Of a DNA stretch of 64,000 bases, positions 54,471-62,475 are shown piece after piece. The notes under the pieces are model-generated. The model worked only from the letters and a program-made list of their open reading frames with translations. It searched no databases and was not told the origin of the DNA. The stretch covers positions 434,001 to 498,000 of the forward strand of contig CAVUUF010000025.1 of the NCBI GenBank assembly GCA_963744575.1, in the 5' to 3' direction. Each line of letters starts with the position of its first letter. Positions within the stretch are counted from its first letter, which is position 1. The translations under genes and the position numbers were made by a program. The DNA comes from Palsa-504 sp963744575. GTDB taxonomy: Bacteria > Actinomycetota > Actinomycetes > Streptosporangiales > Streptosporangiaceae.

Positions 54471-54712
54471 CGCGCGTCGCGACGGTGCAGATCGGTGTGC
54501 CTGGCGACCCGCCAGTTGATCACCGTCGACCGTTTGACGCGGCGCCCGCAGAGGATCGTCCTGTGGGACCGCTTGCGCCGGGCACTGATCAGTGTGCTGT
54601 GACCTCGGCAGAGTGTCGCGCCTTTCGGTGGCGGCCGGGTCGTGGAGCAGCGGGGTACCTCGATCCTGTGTCCCGGCTCGAGATCGGATCTATCTGCTGC
54701 CCTCGTAGGCTG

Positions 54713-56824
54713 TCAGAGCAGGTGACGGATTCCGATGGGCAGGTCGCGGACCCGGGTGCCGGTGGCGTGGAAGACGGCGTTGGCGATGGCGGCTGACACG
54801 CCGACGGCGCCGAGTTCGCCGATGCCTTTGGCGCCGATCGGGCTGGCGTGCTGGTCGTGGTCGTCGACGAAGTGCACGTCGATCTCGCCGATGTCGGCGT
54901 TGCCGGGCAGGATGTAGCCGGCCAGGTTCTTGGACAGGAACCGGTCCAGGTTCGGTTCGAAGACCGACCGTTCCAGCAGCGCCTGCCCGAGCCCCCAGGT
55001 GATCCCGCCGATCATCTGGCTGCGGGCCGCGAGCGGGTTGATGATCCGCCCGGCGCCGTATACGCCGGTGCACCGGTTCAGCCGGACCAGGCCCAGGTCC
55101 GGATCGACCCGGACCTCGGCGAACACCGCGCCGTAGGTGTGCATCGACAGGTGCGTATCGGCGGGCTGCCAGCGGCCCTCGGCCTCTAGCGAGTCCAGCC
55201 CGGCCGCGTCCAGGAGGGCGGCGGGGCTGGCCTGCTGGCCGGGTGCGGCGGCGCGCAGCGCGGCGAGCTTTCCGTTGAGCTCGCTGGCCGCCGCGTGCAC
55301 CGCCGAGCCGACCCCCATGGTCGCCGACGAGCCGGCGGTCATGCCGGCCTCGGGCAGGCCGGTGTCGCCGTGCCGGATCTGCACCGTCTCGGGCGCGACG
55401 CCGAGCGCTTCGGCGGCGATCAAGGTCATCATGGCGGGCTGGCCGGTGCCGATCTCCTGGGTGCCGGCCTCGACAACGACTCGCCCGTCGGCGTGCACGC
55501 GGACCCGCGCCGAGGAGGGGAACCGGAAGGTGTCCATGGTGGCTACCGCCATGCCCCAGCCGATCAGGTCGCCGCCGCGGGTCATCGACCGGGGTGCCGG
55601 GGGGCGGCCTGCCCAGCCGAAGCGGCGGGCCCCCTCGAGCAGGCAGGCCCGCAGCGGCCGGGAGGAGAACGGCTGCCCGGTCACCGGGTCGGTCTCGGGC
55701 TCGTTGCGCAGCCGCAGCTCGACCGGGTCCATCCCCAGCTGGTAGGCCAGTTCGTCCATCGCCGACTCGAGGCCGAACATGCCGGGTCCCTCGTGCGGCG
55801 CGCGCATCGGGTTGGGCTGCGGGCGGTCCAGCCGCTCCACCCGGGTGCTGACCCGCAGCGCCGGGGTGGCATACAGCCATCGGGTGCCGGCGGTGCCGTA
55901 TTCGGCGTAGTCGTCGGCCCGGGCGGCGGCGTTGACGCTGTCGTGCTCCAGGGCGGTCAGCCGGCCGTCGCGGGTGGCGCCCAGGGCGACGCTCTGCCGG
56001 GTGGCGGGCTGGTGCCCGCAGCCGGTGAACATCTGCGCCCGGGTCAGTACCAGCTGCACCGGCCGGCCCAGCGCCCGGGCGGCGGCCGCGGCCAGCAGCT
56101 GGTGCGGGTGCACGAAACCCTTGCAGCCGAACCCGCCGCCCGCGAACGGGCAGCCGACGTGCACGTGGTCGGCGGGCAGCCCGAAGGCCACCGCCATAGC
56201 CGCCTGCACGACGAAAATGCCCTGGACGGAGTCCTGCAGGCTCAGCTGGTCGCCGTCCCACCAGGCCAGCGTGGCGGATGGTTCGATCGGGCTGTGGTGG
56301 CGGTCGGAGGTGCGGTACGTCTGGCGTACGGTCACCTCAGCGGCGGTCATCCCCGCGCTGACGTCGCCGACCGCCAGGTCGGGGACCGTCAGGTTGTACG
56401 GACCGTCGGGCGTCACGACCTCAGCGCCGCCGAAGACGGCCCCGGGCTGCACCTCGGCGTACCGGGCACGGACCAGGCCGACCGCGTGCTGGGCCTGCTC
56501 CCGGGTGTCCGCGGCGACCAGGGCGATGGGCTGGCCCTCATAGTGCACGCGGTCGTCCTGCATCGGGATCACCGAATGCGCCAGCGGCGGCACCGGCGGC
56601 GGCACCAGCTGGGGCAGGTCGGCCGCGGTCAGCACCGCGGCCACCCCGGCGGCGGCCCGCGCGGCCGCGCAGTCAAGCTCGGTCACCCGCCCGCGCGGCA
56701 CCCGGGCCGGCACCAGCACCGCGTGCAGCATCTCGTCCCGGTAATGGTCGGCGGAGTACCGCGCCGCGCCGGTGACCTTGGCCGGCCCGTCCGGACGCGG
56801 CATCCCGTGGCCGGTGATGCTCAT
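54713..56824 (-). CDS. Molybdenum-cofactor-binding subunit of an aldehyde oxidoreductase (PaoC/YagR type)
   Basis: A 703-residue large subunit of the xanthine oxidase family. It binds Mo-cytosine-dinucleotide and oxidises aldehydes. GMPRPDGPAKVTGAARYSAD is the standard start. Mo-site motifs are HVGCPFAGGGFGCKGFVHP, PMRAPHEGPGMFGLESAMDE and the C-terminal KGIGELGAVGVSAAIANAVF with the catalytic Glu. The length (about 700) is that of PaoC, shorter than XdhB-type subunits. The ATG overlaps the FAD subunit's stop. No XdhC/PaoD maturation gene lies in the window, so maturation factors must be elsewhere. Confidence 0.9.
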   Translation of the reverse strand: MSITGHGMPRPDGPAKVTGAARYSADHYRDEMLHAVLVPARVPRGRVTELDCAAARAAAGVAAVLTAADLPQLVPPPVPPLAHSVIPMQDDRVHYEGQPIALVAADTREQAQHAVGLVRARYAEVQPGAVFGGAEVVTPDGPYNLTVPDLAVGDVSAGMTAAEVTVRQTYRTSDRHHSPIEPSATLAWWDGDQLSLQDSVQGIFVVQAAMAVAFGLPADHVHVGCPFAGGGFGCKGFVHPHQLLAAAAARALGRPVQLVLTRAQMFTGCGHQPATRQSVALGATRDGRLTALEHDSVNAAARADDYAEYGTAGTRWLYATPALRVSTRVERLDRPQPNPMRAPHEGPGMFGLESAMDELAYQLGMDPVELRLRNEPETDPVTGQPFSSRPLRACLLEGARRFGWAGRPPAPRSMTRGGDLIGWGMAVATMDTFRFPSSARVRVHADGRVVVEAGTQEIGTGQPAMMTLIAAEALGVAPETVQIRHGDTGLPEAGMTAGSSATMGVGSAVHAAASELNGKLAALRAAAPGQQASPAALLDAAGLDSLEAEGRWQPADTHLSMHTYGAVFAEVRVDPDLGLVRLNRCTGVYGAGRIINPLAARSQMIGGITWGLGQALLERSVFEPNLDRFLSKNLAGYILPGNADIGEIDVHFVDDHDQHASPIGAKGIGELGAVGVSAAIANAVFHATGTRVRDLPIGIRHLL

Positions 56825-57813
56825 GTCGCACCCCCGGCGATGCGCAGCGCCCGGACGGCGGCCCGCTGCGCCAGCTCGATCTTGTACTTGTTGCCGGGCA
56901 GAGGCCGCGCATCGGTGAAGGAGGCCGCGACAGCCGCCCGCAGCGCACCGGTATCGTCCAGGCTCACCCTGCCGCCGGCCAGTTCCGTCTCCGCGGCGGG
57001 CAGCCGCCACGGCTTGTGCGCCACCCCGCCCAGCGCCAGCCGGGCCGACGTGATCGTGTTGCCGTCCAGCTCGACCACGGCAGCGGCGGATACCACCGCG
57101 AACTCATACGACACCCGCTCCCGCACCTTTAGGTAGTGCGAGCGGGCGGCGGGCAGCGCGGGCACGGTGACCGAGACGATCAGCTCACCGGGCTCCAGCA
57201 CGGTGTGCCGGTGCCGGGCGTCCTGGGTGGGCAGCAGGTGAAAGCCGGCCAGCAGCACCGAGCGCATGCCCTCGGCCGAGCGCAAGTCCACCGTCGCGTC
57301 CAGCGCAGCGAGCGCGACCGCCAGATCCGACGGGTGGGTGGCTACGCAGTCCGCGGTCGCTCCGAAGATGGCCTGCCCGCTGCTGTCGCCATCCCGGGCG
57401 GCGCAGCCCGACCCCGGGACGCGCTGGTTACACGGCAGCGGGTAGTCGGCCCGGAAATAGGGACAGCGGGTGCGCTGCATGAGATTGCCGCCGATGGTGG
57501 CCATGTTGCGCAGCTGCGGCGACGCCGCCAGCAGCAGCGATTCGGCCAGCACCGGGTATGCCGCGGCGACCTCTGGGTGCGCGGCGACGTCGCTCATCCG
57601 TGCCAGCGCACCGATCCGCAGCCCGTCGGGGCGCGCCTCGATCCCGGCCAGCGGCAGCCCGGTGATGTCCAGCACCCAGTCCGGGGAGACGATGTCCTCC
57701 TTGAGCCAGTTCAGCAACTCGGTGCCCCCGGCAATGGCCGCCGTGGCTGGCGACTGCAGCGCGGCGAACGCGGCGTCGAGATCCACCGCCCGCCGGTAGC
57801 CGAAGGTTCTCAC
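56821..57813 (-). CDS. FAD-binding subunit with extra Fe-S cysteines (PaoB/YagS type)
   Basis: A 330-residue CO-dehydrogenase-flavoprotein-like subunit. FAD motifs are AAIAGGTELLNWLK and NMATIGGNLMQRTRC. The insertion RCPYFRADYPLPCNQRVPGS then GCAARDG carries three Cys of the extra [4Fe-4S] cluster region found in PaoB and in 4-hydroxybenzoyl-CoA reductase beta subunits. The GTG at 57813 overlaps the Fe-S subunit's stop (GTGA). Electron flow would be Mo to 2Fe-2S to FAD, with the 4Fe-4S as a side cluster. Confidence 0.88.
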   Translation of the reverse strand: MRTFGYRRAVDLDAAFAALQSPATAAIAGGTELLNWLKEDIVSPDWVLDITGLPLAGIEARPDGLRIGALARMSDVAAHPEVAAAYPVLAESLLLAASPQLRNMATIGGNLMQRTRCPYFRADYPLPCNQRVPGSGCAARDGDSSGQAIFGATADCVATHPSDLAVALAALDATVDLRSAEGMRSVLLAGFHLLPTQDARHRHTVLEPGELIVSVTVPALPAARSHYLKVRERVSYEFAVVSAAAVVELDGNTITSARLALGGVAHKPWRLPAAETELAGGRVSLDDTGALRAAVAASFTDARPLPGNKYKIELAQRAAVRALRIAGGAT

Positions 57814-58286
57814 CGCCGGTCCCCGGCAGCCATCTCCGCGCTGGCCGCCTGCACCGCCGCCACGATCTGCGGATACGCCGCGCACCGGCACAGGTTGCCG
57901 CTCATCCACTCGCGGATCTCCCCCGGCGAGGCGGCATGCCCCTCACTGATGCAGGCCACCGCGGACATCACCTGCCCCGGGGTACAGAAACCGCACTGGA
58001 ACGCGTCCTGTCCCCAGAAGGCGCGCTGCACCGGGTGCAGCTCGTCATCCTCGGCCAATCCCTCGATCGTGGTGACCTCGGCACCGTCGGCCATCACCGC
58101 CAGCATCATGCAGGCCAGCACCCGCCGGCCGTTGACGTGCACGGTGCAGGCGCCGCACTCCCCCCGGTCACACCCCTTCTTCGTGCCGGTCAGGCCCAGC
58201 TGATCGCGCAGCGCGTCCACCAGCGTGGTCCGCGGCTCGACACGCAGATCCCTGCGGACCCCATTGACCCATGGGCTGATATCCAT
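57810..58286 (-). CDS. [2Fe-2S] subunit of the aldehyde oxidoreductase (PaoA/YagT type)
   Basis: A 158-residue iron-sulfur subunit. The plant-type ferredoxin cluster is GCDRGECGACTVHVNG plus Cys in RVLACMML. The second, helical-domain cluster is FQCGFCTPGQVMSA and GNLCRCAAYPQI. The ATG at 58284-58286 with AAGG upstream is preferred over longer readings, and no Tat signal is present, unlike E. coli PaoA, so the complex is probably cytoplasmic. It is the first gene of the three-gene operon, all junctions overlapping. Confidence 0.9.
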   Translation of the reverse strand: MDISPWVNGVRRDLRVEPRTTLVDALRDQLGLTGTKKGCDRGECGACTVHVNGRRVLACMMLAVMADGAEVTTIEGLAEDDELHPVQRAFWGQDAFQCGFCTPGQVMSAVACISEGHAASPGEIREWMSGNLCRCAAYPQIVAAVQAASAEMAAGDRR

Positions 58287-58661
58287 GATTACAACCTTAC
58301 ATTTGCGTTGTGCGGGCAGCAGTGATCGCGTCCGGGGTCCCGGCCAGCGAGCTGCCGGGCCCACTTCCCGGCCGATTCCGCGCTCGCCCGCGCTGGCTGC
58401 CGGCCCGCCCCCGGCGCCGCGAGCGGCCGCCGCGGTGCGGGACGGCCCAGGCCCGCGATGCGCCGGGCGCTGCCGGCCGTCTGACCCGGCATTCCTCACC
58501 GACGCGCACCCTCAGCCCGTCCCGCTGCGGCAGGCCAGCTCGATGCGCAGATCGCGGCGGATACAGATCTCGAAGAACTCGGGCAGCCAGGGGACTGCCA
58601 CATGCCCGCGAACTGTCGCGAAACCGGTACGGTGGTCCCCAGGCCGCGGGAGGAGCCAGAG

Positions 58662-59063
58662 ATGCTGCTGGACGGCGTGAACCACATCGCGTGGGTGTCC
58701 AAGGATGCCGCGCGGCTGGGACGATTCTACGAGCGGGTGTTCGATGCTGTGGCCGGGCCGGCGCGCAGCCACGGGCCTGGCGAGACGATGACCATCATCG
58801 ACATCGGCCCGGCCACGCAGCTGAATGTCTTCGTGATCGACGGGAACACGGAGGCTGATCGCCAGACGCCGATGTGGGGCCGGGGCCGCATTGATCACAT
58901 CGGGCTGGCTGCCGCGTCCCCAGACGCCTTCGAGATGATCCGGGCCCGGCTTGTCGAGGCCGGGGCGAGCGACGGCACGGTCACTGACTTCGGTCAGGCG
59001 CTGAGCATCTTCTTCCGCGATCCAGACGGTCTCGAAGGCGAGGTGCTGCTGAGAAAGCCGTGA
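58662..59063 (+). CDS. VOC-family (glyoxalase-like) protein
   Basis: A 133-residue single VOC domain: LLDGVNHIAWVSKDAARLGR, FYERVFDAV, GRIDHIGLAAASPDAFEMIR and FFRDPDGLEGEVL. Metal-ligand candidates are His in NHIAW, His in DHIGL and Glu in LEGEV. The ATG at 58662 has AGGAG seven bases upstream, and the earlier ATG at 58602 lacks family sequence. Function unknown. It is divergent from the aldehyde oxidoreductase operon. Confidence 0.8.
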   Translation: MLLDGVNHIAWVSKDAARLGRFYERVFDAVAGPARSHGPGETMTIIDIGPATQLNVFVIDGNTEADRQTPMWGRGRIDHIGLAAASPDAFEMIRARLVEAGASDGTVTDFGQALSIFFRDPDGLEGEVLLRKP

Positions 59064-59637
59064 CAGCCGCAGCAGAAGAGCTTCCCCAGTGGTCCTGTCC
59101 CGATGACCCATCGTCCGCATTCGAGCCGGTTAAAGCTTGACGACCGTTCCGGGGTGATCGCCGGCGATCACGTCGGTGATCGCGATCCGGCCGTTGAGGC
59201 GGGTCACGCGTAGCATTTCGCCGCGGGCCGGGCACACCTTCGTCCCAGACAATCCGAATAGCGCCGACTGGGGACTGGCCCCAGTCGGCGCATCGACTAC
59301 ATTGTCATCCGCTGCGGCGACACGGCGGCCTCACACTCGCTGACCGATCCGCACCTTCGACCAGGCAGGCAACAGCGTAAGCGACCACCCGGACTCATCG
59401 CCGAGCTAGCCGCTTCCCCCGACCAGACGTCGCGATGGCCGAACCGCTTCCGGGACATCCGCACGGTGCCGGTGGAGACGGCAGCCGGTCCCGTAGGTGG
59501 TTCCGCTTGTGGGGCGGGACGACATGAATCGCCGGTAGGGGATCCTTGACCGGGCATCGGGCACGCCGTTCGCAGCAGGAAGGAACGGGCAGTCGCCCGC
59601 TACGCGGCTATGGGCGTTGGCAGGTCGGCTGGATCCG
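59064..59637. other. Interval without a supported gene
   Basis: About 570 bp. On the minus strand 59130-59240 reads MLRVTRLNGRIAITDVIAGD then HPGTVVKL and stop, which may be the last part of a lost gene. The rest shows no convincing coding pattern, RNA or repeat. Confidence 0.35.
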
Positions 59638-60108
59638 TCATAGGGATTGTGTGCCGGGCGGGAGTTCGCTAGTCAGAGCGGCAGTGCAGGTGGCGAGGTC
59701 GGCGAGTAGCCGGCGTTGAGCGGCTGGTGTCAAGGAGGCGAGCATCCGTTTCTCGACGGTGCGTACTGCGATGCTGGCGGCGCGCAGTTTCTTTCGTCCG
59801 GCCGCGGTGAGTTCGGTGGGCAGTGCCTTGCCGTGTTCGGCGACGGCTGGGCGGGTGAGCAGACCGCGTTGCTGCAGTCCTTGCAGCACCAGGTTCATGG
59901 ATTGCCGGGTGACGAACGTGCCGCGGGCCAACTCCGAGCCGGACATTCCCGGCTGCTGGCCGAGTAGTTCGAGGCACGAGTACTGAGGAACGGTGAGCTG
60001 CAGGGGGCGCAGCGCAGCGTCCATCGCCGAGCGCAGTGCGGTGGCCGCTTGCTTGAGCACGTAGCCCACCGCCTCGTCGACCGGGCCGACTGTCTCCACT
60101 TGACTCAT
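59638..60108 (-). CDS. MarR-family transcriptional regulator
   Basis: A 156-residue MarR protein. TVPQYSCLELLGQQPGMSGS, then ELARGTFVTRQSMNLVLQGL is the HTH and LPTELTAAGRKKLR the wing/helix-5 region. The ATG at 60106-60108 (MSQVETVGPVDEAVGY) overlaps the first of two identical-architecture operators, indicating strong autorepression. It is divergent from a VOC gene, which is probably co-regulated. Confidence 0.9.
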   Translation of the reverse strand: MSQVETVGPVDEAVGYVLKQAATALRSAMDAALRPLQLTVPQYSCLELLGQQPGMSGSELARGTFVTRQSMNLVLQGLQQRGLLTRPAVAEHGKALPTELTAAGRKKLRAASIAVRTVEKRMLASLTPAAQRRLLADLATCTAALTSELPPGTQSL

Positions 60109-60151
60109 GTCAACATTCTGACACATACTTAGCTGTGTCAACGTACTGACA
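60108..60151. promoter_or_regulatory. Pair of MarR operators TGTCA-N6-TGACA
   Basis: TGTCAACATTCTGACA (60108-60123) and TGTCAACGTACTGACA (60136-60151) share 14 of 16 bases and have perfect 5-bp arms. Their centres are 28 bp apart. They fill the gap between the divergent marR and VOC genes. Confidence 0.75.
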
Positions 60152-60172
60152 TGTGGCCATAGGAGGATCACG

Positions 60173-60544
60173 ATGACCGTTACCGGACCGACCTTCATCG
60201 CACTGCAGGTGCGCGACCTCGAGCGTGCCGCCGAGTTCTACGAGACCCGCCTAGGACTCGAGCGCGCACCCGCGAGTCCGCCTGGCGCGATAGTTTTCGA
60301 CACCAAGCCGGCGTCATTCGCCGTGCGCGAGCCGTTGCCCGGCGTCGACCTCGACGCCGCCCGCCCGCACCTGGGGATCGGTGTCGCCCTGTGGCTGCAC
60401 GCCGACGACGCCCAGGCGCTGCACGACGCCCTCGCCGCCGACGGGGTCGCGATCCCGGTCGCGCCGTGCGACGGCCCGTTCGGGCGCACCTTCACCTTCA
60501 CCGACCCCGACGGCTACGCCATCACCATCCACGACCAGGCGTGA
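60173..60544 (+). CDS. VOC-family protein controlled by the divergent MarR
   Basis: A 123-residue VOC domain (FIALQVRDLERAAEFYETRL to FTFTDPDGYAITIHDQA). The second half carries GVALWLHADDAQALHDALAA. AGGAGG lies six bases before the ATG, an excellent ribosome binding site. A role in detoxification or ligand sequestration fits the MarR context but is not shown. It is followed 50 bp later by an AlkA-like glycosylase, probably in the same transcript. Confidence 0.85.
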   Translation: MTVTGPTFIALQVRDLERAAEFYETRLGLERAPASPPGAIVFDTKPASFAVREPLPGVDLDAARPHLGIGVALWLHADDAQALHDALAADGVAIPVAPCDGPFGRTFTFTDPDGYAITIHDQA

Positions 60545-60593
60545 CACAACCAGGCGTGACTCGCCCGAGGCCCGGCATCAGAAAGGACCCGGG

Positions 60594-61469
60594 ATGAGCC
60601 GGCACACGATTAAGCCGCAGGTGCTCGGCCCGTGGTCGCTTACCACGAGCCGGGCGTTCTGGGAAGGGTTCAGCCCGTCCGCGCTCGCCGATCAGGGCCC
60701 GGGCGATCGTCTGCACACGGTGTTCCGGGTCGAGGCTGACTGGTCGCGGGCAGTCGCGGACGTGACCCAGAACGGCGACGTCGCGCAGATCACTCTCACC
60801 GGGGACGGCGATCTCGACGCGGCCGCAGCCCAGGTCCGCCAGTTCCTCGCCCTCGACATCGACGCGCGGGGCTGGCCGGACGTCGGCCGCCGTGACCCGG
60901 TCATCGCCGAGGCCCAGGCGCAACTACCCGGGCTGCGGCCCTGCGGGTTCCACTCACCCTACGAGGCCGCCGCATGGTCGGTCCTGTCCCAGCGCATCCG
61001 GATCACTCAGGCTGCCCGCCTCCGCAACGACCTCGTCGAACGTCACGGAGACGACGGGGCGTTCCCGGCGCCCCGTCATCTGCGCACGCTCGACCTCGAC
61101 CTGCCTGGCCGCAAAACCGAGTACCTGCGCGCCGTCGCCGACGCTGCCCTCGAAGGACGGCTCGACGGCGCGGCTCTGCGCGCTCTCGAGCCTGACGACG
61201 CAATCCGGGCCGTACAGGAAATCAGGGGTCTCGGGTCGTTCGCCGCCGAGCTGGTCGTGCTGCGCGGCGCCAATGCCCCCGATGTCCTGCCACGCAACAA
61301 GCGCCGGCTCGACACCGAAATCGCCGAGCGCTACGGCCCGGACCGCGCCCTCGCCGAGATCTCGACGGCCTGGCGGCCCTACCGCAGCTGGGCCGCCGTT
61401 CACCTACGGGCACTACGCGAACAGCGGACCCACGAGATCTCAGGAACCGAACCACGGATCCCCAAGTGA
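60594..61469 (+). CDS. HhH-GPD DNA glycosylase (AlkA-like)
   Basis: A 291-residue protein of the DNA-3-methyladenine glycosylase 2 family. ATG at 60594 with AAAGGA upstream. GFHSPYEAAAWSVLSQRIRI starts the helical domain. EIRGLGSFAAELVVLRG is the helix-hairpin-helix, followed by NAPDVLPRNKRRLDTEI and AWRPYRSWAAVHLRAL. In AlkA the catalytic Asp sits a few residues after the hairpin. In this protein that position appears to be Lys/Arg, with Asp residues nearby, so activity should not be assumed. Confidence 0.8.
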   Translation: MSRHTIKPQVLGPWSLTTSRAFWEGFSPSALADQGPGDRLHTVFRVEADWSRAVADVTQNGDVAQITLTGDGDLDAAAAQVRQFLALDIDARGWPDVGRRDPVIAEAQAQLPGLRPCGFHSPYEAAAWSVLSQRIRITQAARLRNDLVERHGDDGAFPAPRHLRTLDLDLPGRKTEYLRAVADAALEGRLDGAALRALEPDDAIRAVQEIRGLGSFAAELVVLRGANAPDVLPRNKRRLDTEIAERYGPDRALAEISTAWRPYRSWAAVHLRALREQRTHEISGTEPRIPK

Positions 61470-61544
61470 CCACCCCGGTCCGGAAACCTCCCTAAGCGTC
61501 TACCGCACAGCATGGGAGCGTCCGTCGTAATACGTCGCCGGCAT

Positions 61545-61560
61545 CCGGACAGCAGTCCGG
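61545..61560. terminator. Hairpin between the glycosylase and the XRE-cupin gene
   Basis: CCGGAC-AGCA-GTCCGG forms a perfect 6-bp stem with a tetraloop between converging genes. No T-run follows, so termination efficiency is unknown. Confidence 0.4.
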
Positions 61561-61830
61561 CTGGCGAACATCTAATCTCGCGCACTCGCGCGGCGCAGTC
61601 CCGGAAGCCGAACCCCTACGGGACGGCCGTCGGCCGATCGCGGACATCGGAGCGCGAGCCAGCCGTCGCACAAGCGGATCGGTGAGCGGGACGGGGGGGC
61701 GCAGACGAGCAGCCAGCGGCGGCTATGCGTGGGCGCGCAGCGCCTGTGCGTACCACTCCCACGCGTCTGCCGTGTCCTCGGTCACCGGTTGCTTCCTCGG
61801 CGATCGTGAGGGTTATGGCTTCGGGCTGAG

Positions 61831-62410
61831 TCACGGAGGCGCTGTCGTGCGCGGGCGGGCGCGGACGTGCAGGCGTTCGCCCTGCGGGCCGAACAGGACC
61901 AGGAGTTCGACCGGGTGCTGGCCGGCGCTGCCGAACCAGTGCGGGGGGCGGGTGTCGAACTCGGCGACTTCGCCGGGGCGCATGATGATGTCCAGCTCGC
62001 CGAGGAGCACCCGCAGTTGGCCGTTGAGCACATACATCCACTCGTAGCCTTGATGAATCTGCAGCTCGTGCTGGCGTTCGCCGGGCGCGATGATGATCCT
62101 GCACGCCGCCCGGACGGCGCGTCAGCGGCAGCATGGTCCGGCCGTTGCGGGTGATCGGTCCGGGCTGGATGCGGGGGTCGCTGGTGGACGGTTCGGTGAG
62201 GAGCTCGTCGACCGGCATGTCGTGGGCGTGGGCCAGCCGCAGCAGCAGCTCCAGGGTGGGTTTACGGCCGCCGGACTCAAGTCTGGACAGGGTGCTCACC
62301 GACACTCCGCTGGCCTGCGAGAGTTGCGCCAGGGTGGCCTGGCGTTGTTCGCGCACGGCCCGCAACCGCGGACCAACCGTGGCAAGTGTTTCCTCGATCT
62401 CGTCGTCCAT
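61831..62410 (-). CDS. XRE-cupin transcriptional regulator, apparent frameshift
   Basis: The N-terminal XRE helix-turn-helix is RLRAVREQRQATLAQLSQAS, then GVSVSTLSRLESGGRKPT (start ATG 62410, MDDEIEETLA). After MLPLTRRPGG the frame must change near 62100 to enter the cupin domain (IIIAPGERQHELQIHQGYEW, MYVLNGQLRVLLGELDIIMR, PPHWFGSAGQHPVELLVLFG), ending at 61831. One base lost explains it. The gene is divergent from the flavin oxidoreductase, 65 bp away, with a palindrome between them. Confidence 0.75.
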
Positions 62411-62418
62411 GAGTCTAT

Positions 62419-62433
62419 TTGCCGGTTCGGCAA
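62419..62433. promoter_or_regulatory. Palindrome between the XRE-cupin and oxidoreductase genes
   Basis: TTGCCG-GTT-CGGCAA is a perfect inverted repeat eight bases upstream of the regulator's ATG. It is a plausible operator for the XRE-cupin protein acting on both divergent genes. Confidence 0.5.
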
Positions 62434-62475
62434 CGCTATTCGTCAAATGAACCTCCGCGGATGCACGCTGCAGTT

